Assembly: GCF_030463565.1 (NCBI RefSeq)
Contig: NC_134644.1
Span: forward strand, 152,545,967 to 152,609,966
Direction of reading: 5' to 3'
Origin: Pelecanus crispus
Lineage: Eukaryota > Chordata > Aves > Pelecaniformes > Pelecanidae
Length of the DNA: 64,000 nucleotides
Made by a program: the position numbers and the translations under genes. Below, piece by piece: positions 13,701 through 25,700 of this stretch (position 1 is its first letter; every line of letters begins with the position of its first letter). The notes under the pieces are model-generated. The model saw only the letters and a program-made list of their open reading frames with translations. It did no database searches and had not been told where the DNA came from.

Positions 13701-16700
13701 GAGCTGGGGAAAGCCAGCAGTGGGTACAAAGCTTTCAGACATGGGAAGGTTTATTTGAAGCTCGTGTTTGTCCTTACACTTCACCATTGTCATGTTCAAT
13801 TCCAAGATCATCTCTGTGTTTTTAAGGAGGTGGCCGTTGCCCTGTGGAACCTCATGAACTTCACCTGGTCAGTAGCAAATCAGATGAGGGAGGACAAGTC
13901 TGCTAAGGGTGATGTGGTGACCATGATTTCAAAGGTCATTCTTCGCATTATCTTCCTTTTGAATAGTAGGCAAGTGGACAAAATTGTATACCACTGTGTA
14001 CAGGTGGCCGGCACTGTTTTCCCTCTGCTGTCTGTGAGTTGTCAAACTGTGGGATCAAGCGTCTCATTAACAGCTCACATCCAGTGTGTTAAAGGAGTGG
14101 CCACTGCCCGAACAGTCACGCACCATTCGGGGGGTCGTACTGAGACTTTAACTGCTAGGACCGGAGTCCCTTCGCCGCAGGCAGCTCCACTGACCTTTTC
14201 AATTCCCTGCACACTCTTACTCACTCTCAGGTGTCTTCTCTCCCCTCAGGCTCGACCCTAGGTTTCCCTGAAGCAGAGTCTCTGATGTGACATACGTTGG
14301 ATGAATTTGTTGAGTGGTACAGCAGTCAATGACAGCTCGAGCTGGGTGCCTCCAGAGAGGGACCCTGAACAAAGAAATCCCTGGGCAGTTATACCCTTAC
14401 AATTTAAGTTCCCCTCCCCTCAAACAACAGTTTGGTCCAATAGCAGTATTGGGGTCTGGGATCATCTTGTTCCTCACTGGATCTTTTCTCTGTCTCCAGG
14501 CGGGACTTCCTTTTCTTATCTTAATGGATGCAGCTTCTGCTGACAGTTGTGGCTGCATTATCTTTCTGGTTTGCATCAGTTTTGGGGCTCTCCTTCATCT
14601 AGCTAAGTAAAAGTTCAGTATATGGTCAGCGTATCTAGGTGAAAGTTCACAGCTTGTGGCCTAAGGCTTTAGCAAGCCTTACTACTAATGCTATGTATTG
14701 GATTCCATTTGAGCTAGCTTCTGCTTGTGACTTCTACAACACAGTGCATTGGCCTGTGGTGGCTCTGGCAACAGCAACTTGATTGTCTTGCAGGCCTCGG
14801 TGAACCACCAAGGTACATTTGTGGACATCTTTGCAAGGCTCATGACACTTACGTCTTTTACAAATATAGCCTAAGAATGGAAGAGGATTTGGATGCCCTC
14901 TTTCTGAAGAGGGCTTTGTGGTGCTTAGGTGCCTTCCTGCAACTGTGAGAGACACTGTTTGTCCGCAGCGCTGCATGGGTTATAAGGTCGCATGGAGCCC
15001 AGGCCCTTATTGCATGCAGGTGGAGGTGAAATGCAAGTTTAGTTTTCCACTTGCAAGATGGATGTGATGTCAAGGATGACAACTTGGCTGCAGGATGTTA
15101 TCTATGCCTTTGTTGATAAAGACCACAAAAAGCGAATGGTCCAGGAATAGGAGATGTGGTCAAATGTCAGTGCTTTCTTTTCCAGTGTGACAATGCAATG
15201 ATTAAATATGACAATTTCTAAAACTACTGTTGTGTCATCTCTTTAGTTCTCTACTCCATTCCAAAGGAGGGGGTAGGAGTGTTTGCACCACAAAGCTTGC
15301 TGCCTTTTTCTCTCTCTCACTCCGTTTGCTGTTGATTCACCAACCCTTTGGGGCAAACACGGTTGTTTTGTCTCCCATTGCCTTTTTGGACCTTTTCTGT
15401 ATATTGTATGCAGCTGTGATTGCTGCATCACAATCATAATTTGCTTGCCAGAGGAAAAGATGCCTATGTCTGCCCTCTTCTCCTGAACTACATAGTGGAG
15501 ATGAGTGGAGACTTGCTTGCTTTCTGCTTGGCTACTAGAAGGGGAGGTGTGCAAGGGAGCATAAGAGCTGTGTAAGCAGCTACTGTAAATGTGGGAAGAG
15601 AAACTTGCTGTGATGGATGTAGAGGCATAGGGGACAGGCCTGGACTGCAGGCCAGTCTCTGCAGGACAGAAAGGATATTCTCTTACCGAAGATACCTGCT
15701 CCTTTCCATCCCTGTAGTGAGACAGACAAGAGCTTCGGGGCGGGGAGGGAGGGGGAAGTCACCAATCTTTGCTGTGCTTAACCTCTGGTAGATCAAGGTC
15801 TTTTGGAACATAGCCACATCCTTCCTGGTTTGGCCCATGCTGTATTCCCTCCAGAGGGCCTGCACAACCAGATTTCTTCAGTCCCAGTAACTACTGCCAC
15901 TTTACTGTTCACAAAGCACTTAGTGGCCAAACTCACCACACCTTTATCCTGCATACAAAAATTAAAAGCAGCTTTTCAGAGAGGGACTTGTGTCCATCCA
16001 TCCTCATGATGGCCTAGCACTAGCTGGTTACCCAGACTCTCTATCTCACCTCTGTACTGCTTCACATGAGCTAATGCTCTTGCTAGGAAGGTACAAGGTG
16101 CACCATTTTAAGCAGAGCTTAAGAATCCAGCTGGGTAGGGGATCTCTCTAGGGAGTATGCCTGGAGCTACAAACAAAATGTTAATATGCTGAAGGTTAAC
16201 ATGGCCCACAGATGGTAAGATGAAGGGGTAGAAGAGAAAGGTGGCCTTGAGTTTTTAGAACAGGGAATGGCTAAATACAGGCATTCAGAACTGGGGAGAA
16301 GAGGAGGGGTCCAAGCAGCGACCTTGCTGTGTCAGGCATGCTGCCTGCCTCCCTCCCTTGGGTGCTTAGGTGCCTGTGGATGGAGTGAATAGCAGTTAAT
16401 GGTAAGGATGGATGTCTTTCTCTAGCATTGGGCTGACTTCTTACAGGCTTTCATACATCTACCCCACTGATTGCTGCTATAGTTAATAGTTTGGCAGTTC
16501 TGGAGGGAAATGGAAGGTCTCCTGCAGAAATTGCCCCTGTCACATCTCTAAAGCCTCCTGATCCTTTACCAGTTGGGCAGCAGGGTGGGGCAAGAGGTGC
16601 TGTGGTCCTTTTCCATGTCCGTGGTGGGCCTGTCAGTGACCACTCACACAGTGTTCTTCCTCTGTCTGCCTTCCCTGGTGCCACCTCGGCCGCAGGGTGC

Positions 16701-19700
16701 CGCAGCATCGCCTCAGGGGTCGCCCCCCAGGACGTGTGCTGCCTTTTTGCCTGCAGCAGTCTAGAAATGAGATGCTGGGGGAAGAGGGAGAAGGAAGAGG
16801 TGCCATTCCATATGCCTCTGATAAGGAGGTGGTTGCATCCTGCTCTTTAGCAGGGGCATCTGTGAAGAAGAAAAGCAAATGTGATTCCTTGACTGCCTGT
16901 GCGGTTACAGTGCAATAACATGGCTTGTGGGCTCCCTTCAGCCCAGCTTCTCGTGGGTGAAGGTTTCTGCAGTGTGATGGAGATGCTGGGGATGTGCCTG
17001 TTTCTGTTTAGACTGGCTCCTGTGAGGGGTGGGTGAAAGCTCATACCAGGTTGTCCCCTCGAGTAGTGATAAGTTACTTCTGTTCTACAGCAAGCAATGA
17101 ACTGTTGGGAAACTGTCCCTCCTCTTTGATCTCACTAGCAGGGGGAGGCAGGGTGTTTAAAATGTCAAGGATTTGGGTGGAGATTTTGAAGCGATGGAGG
17201 AGAGACTTTGTGAGGGCAGTGCATGCAGAAAGAGGCTTCTGTAGGAACAGCACTAGCTTTGTTAAGACAGCCCTTTCTTATATTTGGATATTTTGCATTT
17301 GGAGGAAGGAGGAGGTGATTGTAAAGGAATGGGGTAAAGGAATTAGCTTCTTTCATTACCAGCTGCCTTATCAATCCTTTAGAATTTGGATTTTTTTTTT
17401 TAATATTATTTAAAAGCAAGTTGTTTTTCTTGCTTTCTTGCCTCTCTGGTTGGCCTGTGTCTCAGAATAAATAAAAATGAAGAGTAAATAAAAGTTAATA
17501 AATAAAAGTAATTTAACTAAGATGCATACATATGTCTACAGAGAAAAAAAATCTGTAACTACTCAGGTTATAATTGTTTTAGACATTTTAGCTTCATAAA
17601 AACAGATAACTGAACAAAAATGCCACAGTAGTAGTATATCTCTGTGGAAGATAAGAACTATTTCTCACAAATACGTAGGAATGAAGTATCACATTTTTTT
17701 CAAGAAGAGGTTTTTATGTATATCTTTTTAAAAATCTTAAGTATTGCTTTTCCTGTTACAATAGGTATATACTCTGAATAATAATAATAATTATTATTAA
17801 TAATAATTATAATTTTATATTGTCAAGCTATAGTGAAGATGGTAGGTATAGAAGTGAATTTAAAGGGTAAGGCCTGGTTTTCCATTTCACATGCACACTG
17901 ATCTTCCCAGAAGCAGTGATTTTACAGAAAATTACTCTGGATCGAAATTTACAGCAGATGGTGGATGCTAAGTATATAGAAAGTTGGCTACATGGTGGAA
18001 GCTTCCCAAACGCAAACAAACCGAGGCTGCCATCCAGTTTTCCATTGTTCTTTTGAGCTGTCTCTGGTTTGTGGCTCAGACGCAGCCCATTCATTTCTAG
18101 TGTTGTGTCTGACTTGTAACACTTTGTGTGGTGCCTGCAAGTTAGGTGTCACAAGCTTCTGTTGCTACAGCCAGTCCCCTCTGTGGATCTTGCTCTTGTG
18201 CTACTGAGAGTTCATTCAGAACTTGTCAACCCGAGTGCATGACAGAAGTGACTTGTGCAGATTTTCTGGGGACTAAGCCAGTCTATGTGAAGTTCAGGAA
18301 AGCATTTGATACTGTACTGCATAAAAATATTAAAATTACTATTTTCTGTAAACTTTCACTAATCCATTCACTTTGTTGTGATGTAAGAGACAACATCAGT
18401 CAGGCATGCGCAAGTCAGATGACTGAGTTGAAGCCGATGAAGCTGCATTTATCTACCTCACCACCTGCAGTTCTTACCCCATCTTCTGATTTTAGTATTT
18501 CCAGTTGGTCATATCTTGAGACACTGACACACTGCTTGGCTGGCCATGAGACAAGCTATGTCTCATTTTTATGAGATATGAGCAACAAATCAACAGATGT
18601 GGTTACTTTTCAATCCAACTTTTTGTTGGATTTGGGAGGCTGAGGGTGGCAGTTTATTATTCCCTGTTAGCATGGGAATTAACTTCATAAGCCAGGTGAT
18701 TTTCCAATTTATATACAATATCTCTGCCCCCACCTAACCAATAGCATGGCTAGCCCAGGTCTGCAAACAGTGGAAAACTTGATGCAGGCAATAGCGTGGC
18801 TTCTTGCAGAGCTTCCTCAGGTCTAATGGGGTCTGCTTTGAGCCAAATGTGTTGTGCCATACAGCTGTGTTCCTGGGCGGACTTGGAGCAGGATCAGCAG
18901 CCACGTAGCAATGGCACCTGGCTGGGCTGGTGCTGGTCTGTGCAGAGCTGGTTCAGATGCCTTTGCGTCCACAGAACTGGCTTTCTTGCCGTCCCGGTAA
19001 GTCTGTGATGGCAAAGGGCATGGAATACTCTGGTGTTCTCCTAGTATTAGCATGGCTTGGGTTTAGAAAAGGGGAGTTGAGTAACTTGCAGGGAAGAGGA
19101 CTGGTTGTCCCTTCCAGGCTGAGTTGGCAGCAACAGGTGACTCTCTAACTGCAGATTGTGTGGCTTTCTGGCACAGAAATGTCTCTTGCTTTTCTCTGTT
19201 GATCCTGTATCACCTTATTTAAAATACTTAAATAGTCAGTGGAACAGTATCCCCAGGTTCTCTCCCATGAGCATACAAGTCGCTAAGCTATTGACTGAAG
19301 CTCTTTCTTTTTTTTTTTAAAGGCTGCTTAAATTTTTCTTTTATAGACTATCCTGGTTTCAGCTGGGATAGAGTTAATTTTCTTCCTAGTAGCTGGTATA
19401 GTGCTGTGTTTTGGATTTAGTATTGAGAATAATGTTGATAACACACTGATGTTCTAGTTGTTGCTAGGCAGTGTTTATACTAGTCAAGGACTTTTTAGCT
19501 TCCTGTGCTCCAGGTGCACAAGAAGCTGGGAAGGGGGCACAGCCAGGACAGCTGACCCAAACTGCTCCGGGACTGGCTGGGTATCCATCAGCGGGTGGTG
19601 AGTAATTGAGTTGTGCATCACTTGTTTGGTATATTTTTTTATCATTATTATCTTTATTATTATTTTCTCTTCCTCTGCTGTCCTATTAAATGGCCTTTAT

Positions 19701-22700
19701 CTCAACCTACATGTTTTACTTTTTTTTTCCAATTCTCTCCTGCATCCCACTGGGGTGAGTGAGCGGCTCTGTGGTGCTTAGTTGCCAACTGGGGTTAAAC
19801 CACGACATAGACTGGCAAAGGAGATGTCTGAACATGGATCCCTGAGCGTTCTGAGTAGTAGTGTGTGGCATAAACGCTCCCTCAGAGCTTGGCGTTCATT
19901 GCCTAGCTTTTGGAGATATGTACTATTTGATTCCTGCTCTTCTTGAGCATTGTCTTCTGGCTGTGAGGTTATCTCTGCTTCCTGAATTCTGCGAATGTCT
20001 TTCTCGGGTGCCTCTCTGTGTGGACATCAGATAGGGAAACTGCTGTGAGGGCTTTGTGAAGTGCCTGGAAGTTAGGCATCACAAGTTTCTGTTGCTACAG
20101 CCAGTCCCCTTTGTGGATCTGGCTCTTGACTGCTTTACTTGATGTCGCAGAAGACTGACTGAAGATTGCTTGAGAAGATCAATCCTGTCATGACTGAGAT
20201 TTTCCTGATTTAGTTTATGCGTGAAGTAGGCAAGGAAGAGAGCGTGGTGCAGGGTTACTGCGGTGGGAACTTGGGTGGTGCTGTTCCACTGAAGTGCGTC
20301 TCCACACTCACAAAGGTGGGGGAAACATGAATCTGGTCTGACTTTTTTGGAACCAGAGCAATAACGATTTCTGGAATTCCCTTCAAATTAGGAGCTTTTT
20401 TTATAGATAACAGTCTACCAACAGCATTACTGGTAATCTTCTAAATTGTATTCTACACAAAAAGTTCAGTAATAAATCCATTTACTCCTGTAATACATGG
20501 CAAATACATGAAGAATTTAAGATTATTTTGAGGTTCTTCTGCTACCGCAGTCCAGATGTAATGAAGCTCTGTCTAGACTTCAGATGTTTGAGGGCCCACA
20601 GTATACTTTCCTTCAGTTAACTTATGTTTGTCTGTCTTTCATGCCCTGTACAGTATACATGGAGATAAAACCGTATATAATTGAAAACTTTGTATAAATA
20701 GTTCAGTTCTGTAATGCTTGGGAAAACTGTCTCATGTTTGTTTTGGACTGAAATTGCAGAGGCTGGAATATCTTTAATTTAGGTCAAGCTATAATTTAGG
20801 TTAGAACCACAAAATGCAGTGAATTTTGCTAATAAGCTAGTTTGGAAAGTATTGGAATACTTGTACTTTAGTTTGCTTCAGGATAACTTCTAAGTGAGAT
20901 GTACTATTCCTGTTTATATTGTTTCTAACCTTTGCTATAGTTAAAAAATATAAGTATATATGTTTTTTTATTTTGCACTTAAAACTACTTCAAGGAAGAA
21001 CATGAAACTAAGTTGTTCTACTACAGAAAGAATTTCTGTAGTTGCTAGTTAATGCAAAACAGTCTGGAGCCCATAGAAGTAAAAAGTGGAATAGCCTGCT
21101 TTATCTTTCTCTGTGTGTGTCTGTGTATACTGTCAATGCCAATGGCAAGTTTAGTGCCCAGTTGTGGTAGAGTGGTGGTTTTTTTGCTTTTTTCAAAGTA
21201 AGTGAGCGTCTTGCTGCCCCACTGATCTCTGAAAACCTTCCCCCATGTGCTTCGTCCTTACCCTGGTTGGATTTCTCATTAATAGTCTCATCAACTTCGA
21301 ACAGCTAGTGTGAAGGTTCACAATTGAATATGTCTTCAAGTATATAGCATATATAGGTGTAGGGGTGAATGATGGTGAAGAGTTTGCAAATACAGTCATG
21401 ATTTTGTTGCAAATATATTGAACATTAAATGATGAGTACTTCAGCGCATTGAGCAGTTGCACAGCCTGCGGTCTGAATTGATGCCTGGCCAGTTTAGCTT
21501 GAGGTGGGTGATGAAGGTCTGGCCCCCCGGGGTCTGCACTGCACAGGCATCTGACTGCTGGCCGGTCAGTCCCTGAGCCACTGGAATTTACAGCACAGCA
21601 TTTTTAAGATCAGCTGCCATCTGACTTTGCCTTCTAAATTATGATGCTTCAGGTGCTGACCGGTCAGCAGGTCCCACACCTGTATGGCTGTGGGAGGAAC
21701 AGACTGCTGGGAACATTTCAGCCTATCAACTCTTGCAAGTTAAGCTGTCCCCACGCTTTGTTTAGAGCCCTAAAATAACTTTTTGCCTTTGAAAGTCCAA
21801 GTGCGTGCATTGCATTTGCTGTTCAGCTGAAGGACAGAGATGAAAGCTCCTATCTTTGCAAACATCTTATATTGCAGAACAGCATTGTTTGGTCCACTTG
21901 CTTGTTTACTACATTTTTCTTTTTTTTTTTTTTCCCCCCCTCAGCTCCTTGAACTCTAGATTGTCCTTGAGTAGGAAACTTAGACTGTTTGTCTCTTTTA
22001 AACTGCTGGGGTAACCTGATTTCTACTCTGACAAAGGATTTCATTCTTATCTCTGCAAACACTGGACTGATTTTAAATGTATAAAAAATGTTTGACAAGC
22101 TTTTAAATTGAAGGTGATTGTATTTGCCTTATTTCTATTTTGAAAGCTGTAGAAACTAATGTTGTTTTGTTTAAAAGCAGCTTATTTAAATAAGTCAAAT
22201 TTATGTGCTTTCAATGGTTTTCTTTTACCTCTGTTGAATTAACATCCACTAATGATGCATACTGAATTTAGATACATATTCATATCTAAAATATTTTATT
22301 CCTATCAGTGAATTTTAGTCCTGAAAAACTTTTCTCTTAGAGGAGTTATCCATATAATTTTGACTGAGGTTAGAAAACACAGATCATGACTGATACTTGC
22401 TGCTGGCAGCAATAGTGAATTATTATCCACAGCTCAGGTAGTGACATAGAGTATTTGCGCGCCCCCCCCCCCCCCCCCAAATCAATAGCAAATTAGTTCA
22501 TACCATCTTCATTGGTAGTTTAAAGGATGGTTGACATTGCACTAATGTTCATAAGCTGCACCCACATTCTTTTTTGCAGCTTTGCTGTTGAAGTAGCAAC
22601 TTCTGGCAGACATGTAGCAACAAGACACTGACACTTAAACTGCCTTAGCCTCCTGCAAAGTAGTTTCTAAATCCTTACATACCAACTTAAAAGCGTCTTT

Positions 22701-25700
22701 AACTTGCCTTTGATCTAAATCCATCAACATAGCATCCAATTGGAAGAACCTGGTCTTTTCTCAACATTGCTTTGAATCTAATCAAACTTGAAAATGTCAT
22801 CCTTCATTTAGTTTCATATGTTAGGACATTTATTTATCGTGACTTAATTAATTGTGCATGAATTAGGAGTCAGAGTTTCTTGGCGGCTGATTCACTGTGG
22901 CCATGAGCAAATTACCACCCTTGCCAGCCCATCTGGGAATTGTATGAAGGCATTAATCTCTCTGGGTATGATGGTAATCTCATTCACATCCAGTTGAGAA
23001 TAGCTCTCCTGAAACAATAGTGTAGGATTAAATCGACTGTGTCATGCTTGTTTCACTGTTTTTAATTGAAACAGAATATCATTACAAAAGTGGCTAAAGG
23101 TACCGTGAAGATTAATTGTTAATGTAGCTCTGTGAGTATAAAAAGTAATGACTGCCTGTTCTTTTGAGACCGTTTATATACACCATGCTTGGCAGTGGCC
23201 GTATTTCCTACATATCGCATATGAAAGCGTATGTGTAAAATATATTGTGTTTAGGTTTTGAGGTTGCACTTTAATTCTGTAATGATACTTACTGGACAGT
23301 AGTTGTGTTTGAGTCTGGTGCTGTAAATTATAAATAATTATTTATTAATCATTAAGATGAGGTGTTATTTCCTGTAAAGCAGGTAAATAGTTTCATGAAT
23401 AACAATGTGTATCTTTAATATAGATAGGAATCTGGGGTACACAGTGTAGCATGACTGTAGAAGTTGAGATTTAAGCCCATGTTCGCTTCCACAGTTGAAA
23501 CACACAGTTATGCAAGTGATGGGGTTGTAATGTTGTTGCTTTAGGTCACAAGATTTGTATGAAATCATGAAACCGGTACCATTGCTTAACAGTGAGACAG
23601 CTGGTGTCTCTCATTGTTTACCTTAGTTAACCTCAGTGTTAACTAGGTTAACTAAGCTAAATGTTTTCACTTGGTAGCTAGACCTCCGTGGTTAGGAGGG
23701 TAGGTTGTTTCTGTCTTAAGGAACTGGCTCCAGTGGCTGAACAAAGGCTCTTATCCTCTGTATATCTCAGCAATTCAAGATATTTCCTGTCTCTTACAAT
23801 AAAGGTTTACCATAGCTGATTGTAACAAAGACCTCAATATTTTGATCCACCATTTTCTATATTATTTAAATATTTCTGTGACATTAATCAGCAGAGTACA
23901 GGAGAACATTTTGACTTACTTATTTTGACATATGTTAGTAGTTATCATACATCCCAACCCTAGAGACATCTGATCATCTCTGGTAATACTTTTCTCTAGG
24001 ATAAAACTGAGGTGAGGTAGGACAGAGCATCTGCAACTGTGCCTGGAATAATGAACTTGTTTCTGTTGTGTCTTGGACTTGTAAGCCTGCTAAGCACAAA
24101 ACAGAGAAGCATGCTGAGCACGAGATTCACATACAGTTCTAGGTTGCAGCATTTACTTGTTGGCAAAGCACGTTTAAGAACATGTTTGCACCTAGCCATT
24201 TATTCTGTACTCTGCACCATTTGCTTTCACAAATTGTTTGTAGGACCACACCATAACTAGATTTCTGAGATAGTCTGCCTTTTTGCCTCTGGATAAAACA
24301 TAACATAGACATACTTTGTAAAGAATCTATGATTTATTAAATAAGGTGTTGGTGTTTTGTTCAATGCAGAGGATATTCCTCTTGCTGCCTTGTGATGCTC
24401 TACTCCCTTTGATTGTTTGACCATATTCACAGTCCACAGCAGGTACACGTATGCTTCATGGGGTTCAGTTCAGACCGTTTTGCACTGGGAGGTTTCTGTG
24501 CAGGGCACATGCCCCTCTTGTACTCTGCACACAACGCAGTGGAAAGTTTGCATTTCACAGCCCTCAGTTCTTCACTGCTATTGCTTCAGGCAGCACTTCT
24601 CCTGTTGTTACAGACTACATCATCTTTGGCTTTAGTGATTAGTTTGTTTGAGGCTTTTTTGGTAGATAGTGTGTTCTAGTTTGCCTCATATTTACTGGGT
24701 TTTTTTTCCCCCTGGGCAGGAAGATGAGAGTTTATATTTTAGGACTTGTATTGGCTTTATGAGGCTGCATTTTTGGTTTTAAAAGAGCGTGGTTTCACTC
24801 TATTTTTAGCATTGCCATCACCAAATCTGCAGGTTTTCATCTCTGTCCTTCATGTGACAGGGCAACAATTGCTAATGCTAGATATGTCAAGTGCCTTTTG
24901 ATGTGGTTGTGCCACTGCACATCCTGACCTTCCTGAAGAGGAGAGGAACACGGTACGAGATTCTGAATTCACGGGCTCAGTGAATTTGTGGTTTAATCTT
25001 GGACTTGGGTGCTCAAGACATCAACGTGTGTATGTGTGCAGGTTACCCAGCTAACCACTTCGGTAAAAAATGGTGGTTGGGACACCGGTGATCCCGATAA
25101 CACAGCCTTGAAGCAACCAATTCATACTCTCAGTGAGCTTGTGATCTGCGTTTTACACTTTTTGCTTACAGCCTATCCAGCAGGAGGAATGAATAGTTTG
25201 GTTTTTGTGAGATTTTGCTTTTATGGTCTGTCAGGAAATGCAGACCTATTATTTTCTATAATGAAACATTTCCAAATTGACTAGCTGGAAGTGAAGCCCA
25301 CATTTAAAGATACATAATTGTTAACAGAGTTCCAGGCGCAATTCACGACCTTTTTTGCTGTTCTTAAATGACAGTTTCTGAAAATAAATCTTTACAAAAA
25401 TTGTATGAATCCTATTTGTGTGTGCTTGAGGCAAAGTTTTACATTTTAGAGAGTGTTTTTGGTTGAGGGAAATCATTGCCTGCAAAATCTATTGGAGGGG
25501 TTTTTTTCATGAACTCCATTACTTTTTTGAAAGGGGAGACTCAGCCTGCATATTATAATTCAGTTTTCAAAAAGGCTTTGACATGGCCATAACTGATGTT
25601 TTTTAAAGAAACAGTGCTGGTAACCCGACGAGAACTTTCTTTTCCAATGCCTGCCTAAAGAACAATAAGAAAAGTAGGAATAAATAAATGTTTTGTCACT

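Noticed and set aside
13659-14261. 200-codon plus-strand open frame in FZD6 intron 2 as a possible gene
   Set aside because: Part of it resembles a Harbinger transposase and the matching downstream block is in other frames. It is better read as a transposon fossil.
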